NCBI GenBank assembly: GCA_934249265.1
Contig: CAKQKQ010000002.1
Span: forward strand, 1 to 64,000
Direction: 5' to 3'
From: an uncultured Clostridia bacterium
Lineage (GTDB): Bacteria > Bacillota > Clostridia > Christensenellales > Borkfalkiaceae
Length of the DNA stretch: 64,000 bases
The position numbers and the translations under genes were made by a program. Under the pieces are notes generated by a model, which did no database searches, was not told the origin of the DNA, and was given only the letters and a program-made list of their open reading frames with translations. How positions within the stretch are numbered: position 1 is the first letter of the stretch; every line of letters begins with the position of its first letter. Positions 53,844 to 62,803 of this stretch are shown here, in pieces.

Positions 53844-56278
53844 TTGTAAATTACCTCGGCTTTAATGGTTTCGCCCACTTTTGCAAGCGGTAAAATTCCG
53901 TCTTCACACTTGTTGCCGTTTACGTACACGCCCGCGGCTTTTTTATCGTCGCGCTTTGCCGAAATTACATAATTTACACCTCTAAACTTCCTTTCAAGGG
54001 TAAAATTGTTTATTTCCTTGGGCATACAAGGCTCGATTTTAAGTCCTTTAAGGGTGGGTTTTATGCCTAAAATGTATTGTGAAGCGTTTACAAACGTCCA
54101 CGCCGCCGTACCCGTGAGCCAACTGTTTTTAGCCGAACCGAAGTCGGGCGCGTCTTTGCCCGCTATCATTTGGCTGAAAACGTAAGGCTCGGTTTTGTGT
54201 ATTTCACTTATTTCTTCGAGGTGAGCGGGGGAGATTTTGCGGTAAATTTCATACGCTCTGTCGCCGTTGCCGAGCGTCGCTTCGGCGCAACTTATCCACG
54301 GGTTGTTGTGGCAGAAAATGCCCGCGTTTTCTTTATATCCGCACGGATAAGAGGATACTTCGCCGAGATTTAAGTGATATTCTTTATAAGCGGGTTGCAA
54401 AATGACGATGCCGTATTTAGTGTCGAGATATTTTTTCACACTGTTTAAAGCCGTTTGCGCTTTGCCGTCGTCAACTCCTATTCCCGCCATAACGCACATT
54501 CCTTGCGGCTCGATGAATATTTTACCGTCTTCGCAAGTTTTACTGCCGACGGGCTTTTCAAAAGCGTCGTAAGCACGCACAAACCATTCTCCGTCCCAAC
54601 CGGCAGTTTCAGCGGCTGTGGTCATTTCTTGCACTTCTTTGCGTATGCGTTCGGCTTCGTTTTTGTCGCCGAGTTTTTCGCAAAGTTTGGCGTATTCTTC
54701 TCCGTATTTTACAAACATACCCGCAATAAACACGCTTTCGGCTTTTCCGCTTTCAAAGTTAGAGCAAGTTTGGAAACTCTCTCCGGGGGTGTCCGAAAAA
54801 CAGTTTAAGTTTAAGCAGTCGTTCCAATCGGCTCTGCCGATAAGCGGCAAACCGTGCGGTCCTTTGTGAGTAACGGTATAATCTATTGAGCGTTTAAGGT
54901 GTTCTAAAAGGGTAGCGCGGTCGTTTTCGTCGTTGTTAAAGGGCACGCTTTCGTTTAAAATCGAAATATCTCCCGTTTCGCAAACGTAAGAATAGGTGCA
55001 AGCCACAAGCCAAAGCGGGTCGTCGTTAAAGCCGCCGCCGATGTCGGCGTTGCCGCGCTTTGTAAGGGGTTGATATTGATGCCAAGTCGAGCCGTCGGGC
55101 AGTTGAATAGACGCAATGTCGATTATTCTTTCGCGCGCCTTTTCGGGTAAGAAATGCACGTAACCGAGCATATCTTGGCAAGAATCGCGGAAACCCATTC
55201 CGCGCCCGATTCCGCTTTCGTAATAACTTGCGCTTCTGCTTAAACGGTAAGTGATAAGGCATTGATATTGATTCCAAATATTGACCATGCGGTTGAATTT
55301 TTCGTCGGGAGAGTTTACCTTGAAATTGCCGAAAAGACTGTTAAATTTGTCTTTAAGTTTGTCAAACTCTTCAAAAACCGCGTTTTCGCTTTGATATTTT
55401 TTAATAATATTTACCGCTTTTGTCTTGTTTATAACGTTAGGCGACTGCCATTTGTCTTCTTTTTTGTTTTCGATATAACCCAAAATATACACAAGCGAAA
55501 TTTCTTGCTCGGGTAAAAGCGTAACGTCTTTTCTCAAAAACGCAACGGGTGACCAACCGCTTGCTTTTTCGTTAAACGAAGTGCGACTTTTTACCGCGTC
55601 GGGGCTGTCAAACCCGTTAAATTTGCCGAGGAAAGTATCTCTGTCGGTATCGTAGCCGCTTATTTCGGCGTTTAACGAAAAGAAAGAGTAGTGGTCTCTT
55701 CTTTCGCGGTATTCGGTTTTGTGATATATTGCGGCGTAATTTTTTTCGGTGATTATTTCCACTTCGCCCGTGTTATAATTTCTTTGGAAATTAGTCGTGT
55801 CGTCTTGCGCGTTCCACAAACAAAACTCAACGCCGCCGTAAATCGACAAAGTTTTTGTCTCTTTCGAGTCGTTTTTAATCTGCAAAAGGTTGATTTCGCA
55901 ATTGTCGTTTAAAGGCACGAAACAAGTAAGATTTGCGCTTACGCCGTTTTTTTGGCTTTCAAAAATCGTGTAATTGAGTCCGTGGCGGCATTTATATTTG
56001 TCGAGCGGAGTTTTGCTCGGCAAAAAAGAAGGCGAAAAAGTGGTTTTTCCGTCGGTTATATAGTAATATCTTCCGCCGTTGTCGGTGGCGGGAGAGTTGT
56101 AGCGATATCTCGTAATTCTCCTTAATTTTGCGTCGCGATAAAACGAATAACCGCCCGCCGTATTGGAAATAATCGAGAAAAAGTCGTCGTTTCCCAAATA
56201 ATTTATCCACGGAAGGGGTGTATAAGGTGTGTCGATTACGTATTCTTTGCGTTCGTCGTCGAAGTATCCGAATTTCAT
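53840..56278 (-). CDS. GH94 cellobiose phosphorylase
   Basis: 812 residues, the length of characterised cellobiose phosphorylases, preceded by AAAGGAG. 'GYFDDERKEYVI', 'GGRYYYITDG', 'IGRGMGFRDSCQDMLG', 'GGGFNDDPLW' and 'IGRADWNDCLNL' (residues about 481-490, containing the catalytic Asp) are GH94 hallmarks. The enzyme splits cellobiose with phosphate to alpha-glucose 1-phosphate and glucose in the cytosol. It leads an operon with GH36, divergent from the GH1 gene. Laminaribiose or another beta-glucobiose is possible but the sequence looks most like the cellobiose group. Confidence 0.93.
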   Translation of the reverse strand: MKFGYFDDERKEYVIDTPYTPLPWINYLGNDDFFSIISNTAGGYSFYRDAKLRRITRYRYNSPATDNGGRYYYITDGKTTFSPSFLPSKTPLDKYKCRHGLNYTIFESQKNGVSANLTCFVPLNDNCEINLLQIKNDSKETKTLSIYGGVEFCLWNAQDDTTNFQRNYNTGEVEIITEKNYAAIYHKTEYRERRDHYSFFSLNAEISGYDTDRDTFLGKFNGFDSPDAVKSRTSFNEKASGWSPVAFLRKDVTLLPEQEISLVYILGYIENKKEDKWQSPNVINKTKAVNIIKKYQSENAVFEEFDKLKDKFNSLFGNFKVNSPDEKFNRMVNIWNQYQCLITYRLSRSASYYESGIGRGMGFRDSCQDMLGYVHFLPEKARERIIDIASIQLPDGSTWHQYQPLTKRGNADIGGGFNDDPLWLVACTYSYVCETGDISILNESVPFNNDENDRATLLEHLKRSIDYTVTHKGPHGLPLIGRADWNDCLNLNCFSDTPGESFQTCSNFESGKAESVFIAGMFVKYGEEYAKLCEKLGDKNEAERIRKEVQEMTTAAETAGWDGEWFVRAYDAFEKPVGSKTCEDGKIFIEPQGMCVMAGIGVDDGKAQTALNSVKKYLDTKYGIVILQPAYKEYHLNLGEVSSYPCGYKENAGIFCHNNPWISCAEATLGNGDRAYEIYRKISPAHLEEISEIHKTEPYVFSQMIAGKDAPDFGSAKNSWLTGTAAWTFVNASQYILGIKPTLKGLKIEPCMPKEINNFTLERKFRGVNYVISAKRDDKKAAGVYVNGNKCEDGILPLAKVGETIKAEVIYK

Positions 56279-56313
56279 TTTCTAAAAAACTCCTTTAACT
56301 GTTGTCGGCTAAA

Positions 56314-56342
56314 ATATTAACAAATAAGGTCGCGTGTGTAAA
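56314..56342 (-). promoter_or_regulatory. Promoter of the GH94-GH36 operon
   Basis: On the minus strand: TTTACA (56342-56337), 17 bases, TAATAT (56319-56314), with TGT as extended -10. Confidence 0.6.
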
Positions 56343-56394
56343 TGCAAAACCTTTTATATATGAAGAAATCTAAAAAAAATCATAAGAAAACGTA

Positions 56395-56423
56395 TTGCAA
56401 TTGCTTTTGGTATGCTTTAAAAT
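56395..56423 (+). promoter_or_regulatory. Promoter of the GH1 gene
   Basis: TTGCAA (56395-56400), 17 bases, TAAAAT (56418-56423). The ribosome binding site is AAGGAGAAT. Confidence 0.7.
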
Positions 56424-56451
56424 ATCGGTATAACCCATTAAGGAGAATATT

Positions 56452-57796
56452 ATGCAAGACAATTTTGTTTGGGGCGCGGCGAGCGCGGCTTATCAAATAG
56501 AAGGCGCATGGAACGAGGACGGAAAAACCCCCAGCATTTGGGACGAGTTTACCCACGCTAAAAAATCTTACAGAAATCAAACGGGCGATATCGCGTGCGA
56601 CCATTATCATAGGTTTGAAGAAGACGTAAAACTAATGAAAGAGTTGGGTATTAAATCGTATAGATTTTCTCTCGCTTGGACGAGAATTATCACCGAAAAC
56701 AACACCGTAAACGAAAAAGGCGTCGAGTTTTATAATAATCTCATTAATTTGCTTATAAAAAACGGCATAACGCCTATGGTTACTTTATACCATTGGGATA
56801 TGCCCGTGTGGGTGTATAAAAAAGGCGGTTTTTTAAATAGAGATATAGTAGAATATTTCGGGCATTTTACCACCGTTGTCGCAAAAGCGTTCGGCGATAG
56901 GGTAAAGGATTTTATCACCATAAACGAGCCGCAATGCGTGCTTCACGGCGGACTGTATTCCGACGCGCTCGCCCCGGGGGTAAAACTTACGCTTGACAAG
57001 TTGCTTTTGGCGGCGCATAACTTGCTTTTGTGTCACGGCGAAGCGGTAAAACGTAAAAGACGTAAAAATAGGCATGGCTACTTGCGGTTGGGTGACTTGC
57101 CCCTCTGACGGCTCAAATGAAAGCGAGCAAAGGGCTTATGAAGACTTTTTTAAAGTGTGGAAACAGCAGCCTTTAAATTGTATGTCGGTCATTTCCGACA
57201 CGGTGTATCTCGGCGATTATCCAAAGCAATATTACGAGTATTTTAAAGACGTTTTGCCAAAAATAACAAAAGAAGATTTAAAATTGATTTCACAGCCGCT
57301 CGACTTCATAGGTCAAAATATTTATTCGGGATTTTACATGAATAAAGACGGAAACGTGGTCGAGTTTAAGGACGGCTCTTCCCAAAACGATATGGGTTGG
57401 GACGATATTCCCGAGGCGGTGTATTACGGGTTGAAATTCCTTTACAAACGCTATAAAAAACCCATTATCATTACCGAAAACGGCACGGCGCAAAACGACA
57501 GAGTGTGTCTCGACGGCAAAGTGCACGATTATTACCGCATAGACCACACGGCGAGATATCTGCTCGAGGTTGAAAAAGCAATAAACGAGGGTATACCCGT
57601 AAAAGGCTATTATCATTGGTCGTTTACCGACAATTTCGAGTGGAAAAGCGGCTTTAAGCGGTTTGGTTTGATTTTTATAGATTATCAAACGCAAAAAAGA
57701 ATAAAAAAAGATTCGTTTTATTTTTATAAAAAAGTAATAAAGTCAAACGGAAAAATTTTGTCCGACGGCAAAAAAATATTTCAAATAGAAGAGTAA
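56452..57796 (+). pseudogene. GH1 beta-glucosidase split by a frameshift near 57050
   Basis: The first frame (56452 on, 218 residues) has the GH1 start 'FVWGAASAAYQIEGAW' and the acid/base motif 'TINEPQC' (Glu159). It runs off into a wrong frame after 'HGEAVK'. The second frame resumes as 'NVKDVKIGMATCGWV' from about 57050 and carries the nucleophile motif 'IITENGTAQND' and 'HWSFTDNFEW', ending at 57796. Together they make a normal GH1 of about 450 residues. The break is in an A-run (GTAAAACG); two extra A residues would restore the frame. It could be a real null mutation or an assembly error. If active it would hydrolyse cello-oligosaccharides or their 6-phosphates in the cytosol. A terminator follows. 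Confidence 0.88.
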
Positions 57797-57813
57797 ATAA
57801 AAAAGTAAAATAA

Positions 57814-57847
57814 AAAGTCGTAAACCTTATAAAAAGTTTGCGACTTT
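57814..57847 (+). terminator. Terminator after GH1
   Basis: AAAGTCG-T-AAAC pairs with GTTT-G-CGACTTT; one mismatch. Confidence 0.8.
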
Positions 57848-57911
57848 AAAATATTAAATTGAGTTTTTTGTGCGGTGGGTTTTAGCGTCTTGCGGTTGAC
57901 AGTTTTTAAAT

Positions 57912-57983
57912 AAAGACTAAAAACGGCGATTAATTAAGAAAGACTGAAAACGGCAATTAATTAAGATAATCGGCTGTTTTCAG
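57912..57983. repeat. 27-bp tandem duplication and hairpin
   Basis: Two units (57912-57938 and 57939-57965) share AAAGACT-x-AAAACGGC-x-ATTAATTAAG. The second also forms a hairpin with GTTTTCAGT (57975-57983), which may terminate the deacetylase gene on the minus strand. Confidence 0.6.
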
Positions 57984-58015
57984 TAATCTGCTGTTTTGAT
58001 AAGTATACTCAAATT

Positions 58016-58837
58016 TTAAATAAAACTGTCGTAAAGTTTGCCTATTTCGGCTTTTACCTGATAATACTTAATTAGTTCCGAAACGGAAACCACTTGATAT
58101 CCTTGCGCTTTTAAATCGGGCAAAAGTCTTTTTACGGCTTTAACGGATTTGTCGTAGCCTTGGTGCATAAGCACTATGCCGCCGTCCAAAAGATTTGAAG
58201 AGATTTTGTTGTAAATATCGTTTTCGGTGGTATTGTCTTGCCAATCCGACGTGTCGAGCGTACCCGTCCAATTGATAAACGTTGTTTTATAAAGTGACAA
58301 AACTCTTGCGTCGGCATGTCCGCCGGCGGGTCTTACGAGATGAACCGATTTTCCGTCAAACGCTTTTAATGCGTCGTCAGTCTTTTTCACTTCTTCAATT
58401 ACCTTTTCGTTTGAAAGGGTGGTTAAATCGGTGTGTGTAAAAGTGTGGTTGCCGAGTTCGAACTTCATTTCCACTGCGCGGCTTAAAACGGCTGAATTAT
58501 CCGAAGTGATTTTCGAGCCTATGGTAAAAAGCGTTGCGTGCGCGGTAAAATCGGGGTTTTGAGTGTTGAAAGTTTCAAAGACGTCTAAAAGTTCGTTTGT
58601 CTTGTCAGTCGGTCCGTCGTCGAAAGTAAAGGCGATAAGCCTATGGTTGCCGATGTGCGAAATATCGATATCGTCCACGTTCCACAATTCGGTAGTTTCG
58701 CCGCTCGTGTCGGAAGAGGGCGGATTAGTATCGGAAGAAGAGCCTTGATTACCATTTTTATCGGTAGAACAAGCCGCCGAAAACGACAAAACGAGCAGTA
58801 ATACAAAAATCAACAATGCGCTTAAAGTTTTTTTCAT
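58016..58837 (-). CDS. Polysaccharide deacetylase, lipoprotein
   Basis: 273 residues, preceded by GAGGTTAAATAA. Signal peptide with lipobox 'SFSAAC' (Cys about 23), a Ser/Asn-rich linker to about 50, then a NodB domain: 'IAFTFDDGPTD' (motif 1, metal and catalytic Asp), 'FELGNHTFTHTDLT' (motif 2, metal His pair), 'HLVRPAGGHAD' (motif 3) and 'GGIVLMHQG' (motif 5). It removes N- or O-acetyl groups from peptidoglycan, chitin-like or acetylated plant glycans at the outer membrane face. In this context it could deacetylate imported-glycan side chains, but a cell-wall role is equally likely. Confidence 0.9.
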   Translation of the reverse strand: MKKTLSALLIFVLLLVLSFSAACSTDKNGNQGSSSDTNPPSSDTSGETTELWNVDDIDISHIGNHRLIAFTFDDGPTDKTNELLDVFETFNTQNPDFTAHATLFTIGSKITSDNSAVLSRAVEMKFELGNHTFTHTDLTTLSNEKVIEEVKKTDDALKAFDGKSVHLVRPAGGHADARVLSLYKTTFINWTGTLDTSDWQDNTTENDIYNKISSNLLDGGIVLMHQGYDKSVKAVKRLLPDLKAQGYQVVSVSELIKYYQVKAEIGKLYDSFI

Positions 58838-59008
58838 TTATTTAACCTCGCGATATTCTTACCGCAATATTAACATATATAAAAGAAAAAAACAGTTTTT
58901 TAGCGTTAAAAAATAAGAAATCTAAAAAATACGATAATATTAAGACTATCGCGAATAGCCGAAATATATTAAAATATACGATGAAAAGTAATCGATAAGG
59001 AGAATACG

Positions 59009-59968
59009 ATGCAAACAACGATAAACGAAGCATCGGTTTGTGAAACCAAAAGTCGAAAACCGAAAAGAAATTTAAAAAGGTATTTAAACGACAATAAGTA
59101 CGTTTATTTAATGATGCTTCCCGTAATAGTATGGTTTATAATATTTTGTTATTGGCCCATTACGTGGATAAGAATGGCGTTTTACGATTACAGTCTTACA
59201 AACGGTTTTAAGGGCAGTACGTTTGTATTGTTCAACAACTTTTTAGACTTTTTCGAGGGCGAATTTTTACACCTTCTCGGCAACACGCTTGCGATAAATT
59301 TGCTCGCGCTTGTGTTTTTGTTCCCCGCGGCAATAGTGCTTGCGCTTGCTTTCAACGAGGTAAAACACCAAAAATATAAAAAGACGCTTTCGATAATAAG
59401 TTATTTACCGCACTTTTTGTCCACGGCTGCGCTCGTCGGGTTTATAGCCACGTTTTTAGACCCCGATTGCGGAATTTTAGGGCAAATTTGCAAAGTCTTT
59501 CACATAACTTACAACGGTTCGCTTTTATATAAGGCGAGCGCGTTCCGCGGCATACAGGTTTTGTCGGGTATTTGGCAAACGGTCGGCTGGAATTCAATAA
59601 TTTACAGTGCCGCGCTCACGTCCATAGACCCGTGCTTATACGAGGCTGCCGAAATCGACGGAGCGGGCAAGTGGAGTCAAATATTCCGCATAACTTTGCC
59701 GTCTATTTTGCCAACTATAGTAATAATGCTTATTATGCAAATCGGCGCGATAATGGGCAGTAACTTTGAAAAGATTTACTTAATGCAAAACGAAGGCAAC
59801 CTTGAAAAATCCGAAGTAATCGCGACGTACGTGTATAAAATGGCGTTCAACGATTTCAATTACGGACTTTCCACCGCGGTTGGTTTGTTCAACTCGTTGG
59901 TTGCGCTTGCGCTAGTCACAATTGCAAACGTTTTCAGCAAAAAACTTGCCGAAACGTCGCTGTGGTAA
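59009..59968 (+). CDS. ABC sugar transporter permease, LplB-type
   Basis: 319 residues, preceded by AAGGAGAATAC. Six hydrophobic segments (first about 32-55) and the permease EAA loop 'EAAEIDGAGKWSQIFRITLP' (about 212-231). A charged leader of 28 residues precedes the first segment. It belongs to the CUT1 group whose partners are a YtcP-type permease and a large binding protein, both present here in order. No ATPase gene is in the window; these systems commonly use a shared MsmX-type ATPase encoded elsewhere. Confidence 0.92.
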   Translation: MQTTINEASVCETKSRKPKRNLKRYLNDNKYVYLMMLPVIVWFIIFCYWPITWIRMAFYDYSLTNGFKGSTFVLFNNFLDFFEGEFLHLLGNTLAINLLALVFLFPAAIVLALAFNEVKHQKYKKTLSIISYLPHFLSTAALVGFIATFLDPDCGILGQICKVFHITYNGSLLYKASAFRGIQVLSGIWQTVGWNSIIYSAALTSIDPCLYEAAEIDGAGKWSQIFRITLPSILPTIVIMLIMQIGAIMGSNFEKIYLMQNEGNLEKSEVIATYVYKMAFNDFNYGLSTAVGLFNSLVALALVTIANVFSKKLAETSLW

Positions 59969-59977
59969 GGAGGTGCT

Positions 59978-60880
59978 ATGAATACTATAAAACAAAAAAT
60001 GAGCACGTCCGCTCGCGTGGCTTATATAATTCTTTTGGTAATTTTGACAATTCTTGCGCTGATGATAATTTATCCGTTTGTAAATATGATAGCAATATCG
60101 CTTTCGGAAACTTCGGCTGTAAGAAGCGGTTCGATATCGATTTTCCCCAAAATTTACAAAAACGGCAAATACCGCCTCGGCGCAACGTGGGAAGCATATA
60201 AAATGGTCGTTAAAAACAAGGCGATTTACCTCGGCTATTTCAACACCATAAAAGTTTGTTTAATCACTTGCGTTTTGTCGCTGTTGCTTACGAGTTTTGC
60301 GGCATACCCGATGGCGTTTTCAAACATAAGGTTCAAAAAATTCTACACGCAATTTATCGTAGTGACGATGTGGTTTTCGGCGGGTACTGTGCCTAATTAT
60401 ATGGTAATTAAGCAACTCCACCTTGTCGATTCGCATTGGGCGTTGATACTTTGCACCCTTTTAAGCGCGTACAACATAATAGTTCTCCGCGGTTATTTCT
60501 ACGGCATACCCAAATCAATTGTGGAATCGGCGAAAATCGACGGTGCAAACGACTTTGTTATTTTGTTCGCGATAATTTTGCCCAACTCCGGACCTATACT
60601 CGCAACCATAGGCTTGTGGACGGTCGTGGGACAATGGAATCAGTATCAAAATCCTTTACTTTATATCGAATCGCCGTCAAAGAGAGTATTACAGCAAGTT
60701 TTGGCTACGGTAATCGGCTCGGCGGGGTCAAAGGACTTCGACATAAGCGGCAGTAAATTAAGTATCGAGCAAGTGCGTAATGCCGCGCTTATGTTTACGA
60801 TGCTGCCCATGATAGCCGCTTTCCCGTTTTTCCAAAAATTCCTTATCTCGGGTACGATGACGGGTGCGGTAAAAGAATAA
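59978..60880 (+). CDS. ABC sugar transporter permease, YtcP/LplC-type
   Basis: 300 residues, preceded by TAAGGAGGTGCT, starting 9 bases after the first permease. Six hydrophobic segments and the EAA loop 'ESAKIDGANDFVILFAIILP' (about 187-206). It pairs with the upstream permease to form the membrane channel of the importer. Confidence 0.93.
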   Translation: MNTIKQKMSTSARVAYIILLVILTILALMIIYPFVNMIAISLSETSAVRSGSISIFPKIYKNGKYRLGATWEAYKMVVKNKAIYLGYFNTIKVCLITCVLSLLLTSFAAYPMAFSNIRFKKFYTQFIVVTMWFSAGTVPNYMVIKQLHLVDSHWALILCTLLSAYNIIVLRGYFYGIPKSIVESAKIDGANDFVILFAIILPNSGPILATIGLWTVVGQWNQYQNPLLYIESPSKRVLQQVLATVIGSAGSKDFDISGSKLSIEQVRNAALMFTMLPMIAAFPFFQKFLISGTMTGAVKE

Positions 60881-60895
60881 AACAAAAGATATTCG

Positions 60896-61008
60896 CCGCA
60901 ATTTACAAGGCTTGAGCGAAGAATAAAAAAGCCGTAATTTTACGGCTTAAACAAAAAAAGTCGCATTTTACAAGGCTTTGGCGAAAAAATAGAAAAGCCG
61001 CATTTTAT
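60896..61008 (+). repeat. Duplicated segment with hairpin between permease and binding-protein genes
   Basis: CGCAATTTACAAGGCTT (60897 on) recurs as CGCATTTTACAAGGCTT (60962 on), each followed by GCGAA and AAAAGCCG. The first copy contains a perfect hairpin AAGCCGTAA/TTACGGCTT (60929-60948). Such hairpins between transporter cistrons often protect mRNA or partly terminate, altering subunit ratio. Confidence 0.55.
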
Positions 61009-61132
61009 TAAGGCGAAACAGATAAAAATTGCGTTTAAACGTAAAGGTGAATAAAATTGCCGCTAAATTAAACGCAATGGCAATTAAAAATAAAAAGCAA
61101 AAAATTAAAACAATATAATCGGAGGAATAATA

Positions 61133-62752
61133 ATGAGAAAAAATGTATTGACAAAATGTTTATCGATAGCGTTGTCGCTTTTGCTTACTTTTCCCGTTTT
61201 TTACGGCTGCGGTCGTTATAACGGAAACGGCAACACGGTAAAGAGAAGAGAACGCACGCCGAGAAGCGAATACACGCAAGATTATAATTACGATTTTTAT
61301 TCGAGAGACAAACTCACGATAAAAATTCTTGCGCCCATTAACGAAGGCAAATTCAGCAGAACAAACAACCTTATTGCTCAAATAGAAGAGGCGACCAACA
61401 CGAAACTCGACGTAGAATTCGTCGACGAAGGCGCGTTTTCCGATAGACTCGTCACTTCGCTCGGAAGTAAAGACACGCCCGAACTTTTCTGTCGTGTACC
61501 CAACCGTCAAGCACTCATTAAAGACGGCGCGGCATATCCGCTTTACGACCTTTTGATGCAATACGCTCCCAACTATATGGACAAAATCGAAAGTTACAAC
61601 GACCCGAATATGGAATTGGAACTTTTAGACGTTGCGTCGTTTGAAATTTACTCGATGATGAACATACGTGAACCCGAGTGTCAACTTTCTTTCCTCATTA
61701 GAAAAGATTGGCTCGACAATTTAGGTTTGTCCGTACCGAAAACGTGGGACGAATTCGTGGCGGTTTTGCGCGAATTTAAAGAAAAAGACGCCAACGGCAA
61801 CGGAAACAACAACGACGAAATACCTTTCTCGGTACAAGACATAACCAATTTGAGATATATGTTCGGCATAAACACCAAATATTATTTCGCAACCGACGGC
61901 GACGAGTACGTTCCCACGGTTTACCACTCGCAATACAGAAATTATCTCGAGTCTCTTCAAGAACTTCGCGCAGAAGGACTTTTGGACAACCGTTATTCCG
62001 AAAGAGGATATTCCGGACTTGAAAACATAATGGCAAACAACACTTTGGGTTGCACCGTTTATTATTCGGAATATGCAAAACTTTCCACCGAAGACTTGCG
62101 CAGAAACGGCTATACAAACGGCACTTGGATAGGTATTCAACCCGTCGAAGGACCTAACGGCGACAGCGGAATACAAAGCGCGGGCGGATTTGTAAACAAC
62201 TTTATGATTTCGTCGAAAGTAAGCAAAGACAAAGCGCGCGAAATCGTGCGTTTCATGAATTGGTTTTACACCGAAGAAGGCATAAATCTTTTAAACTACG
62301 GCGTTGACGGCGTGCATAACACGGTAAACGGCGACGGAACTCGCACGGTAAAGCCCGAATATTCAAACTTCACGGCAGCGCGCAAAGCGGGTATGCTTTT
62401 CGAGTCGTTCAATTATTTGTTCAGCATGGACGCATATTTGCAATACGTTTGCAACGGTCAACCCGTGAACTCGCTTAGCGAAACGGATAAATTGTTCTAC
62501 GACGCATTGGGTCTCGGCGACGAAAACGGCGTCGGCAAATATAAATTCGTCAAAAACTGCGTATGTCTTTACACAAACGCTTGGACGAAAAATTCCACGA
62601 CTCTCGAAAAAGACACAAGCGTGTTCGAGTTTAACGTAATCAACGGCAACTATTACGGCAAAAAACTCACTACCGAACTCGAAAATTTGAAAAAGAAATA
62701 CAAAACGTCATACGACGAAGCAAAAGCCGCATGGCAAGAACTCAATAAATAA
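61133..62752 (+). CDS. ABC sugar-binding lipoprotein (LplA-like)
   Basis: 539 residues, preceded by CGGAGGAATAATA. Lipoprotein signal with 'FYGC' (Cys about 26). The mature protein has the family 1 solute-binding fold of the large LplA/YtcQ type: 'LTIKILAPINEGKFSRTNNLIAQIEEATN' at the start, a hinge around 'RKDWLDNLGLSVPKTWDEFVAVLREFKEKD' and a calcium-loop-like 'DANGNGNNNDEIPF' (about 219-232). It delivers an oligosaccharide to the two upstream permeases. Its gene follows a hairpin, compatible with separate expression at a higher level. Confidence 0.9.
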   Translation: MRKNVLTKCLSIALSLLLTFPVFYGCGRYNGNGNTVKRRERTPRSEYTQDYNYDFYSRDKLTIKILAPINEGKFSRTNNLIAQIEEATNTKLDVEFVDEGAFSDRLVTSLGSKDTPELFCRVPNRQALIKDGAAYPLYDLLMQYAPNYMDKIESYNDPNMELELLDVASFEIYSMMNIREPECQLSFLIRKDWLDNLGLSVPKTWDEFVAVLREFKEKDANGNGNNNDEIPFSVQDITNLRYMFGINTKYYFATDGDEYVPTVYHSQYRNYLESLQELRAEGLLDNRYSERGYSGLENIMANNTLGCTVYYSEYAKLSTEDLRRNGYTNGTWIGIQPVEGPNGDSGIQSAGGFVNNFMISSKVSKDKAREIVRFMNWFYTEEGINLLNYGVDGVHNTVNGDGTRTVKPEYSNFTAARKAGMLFESFNYLFSMDAYLQYVCNGQPVNSLSETDKLFYDALGLGDENGVGKYKFVKNCVCLYTNAWTKNSTTLEKDTSVFEFNVINGNYYGKKLTTELENLKKKYKTSYDEAKAAWQELNK

Positions 62753-62803
62753 AGATTAAATTAATTACACGATAAATTTTTACGGTAAAAACAAGGTAAA
62801 AAA

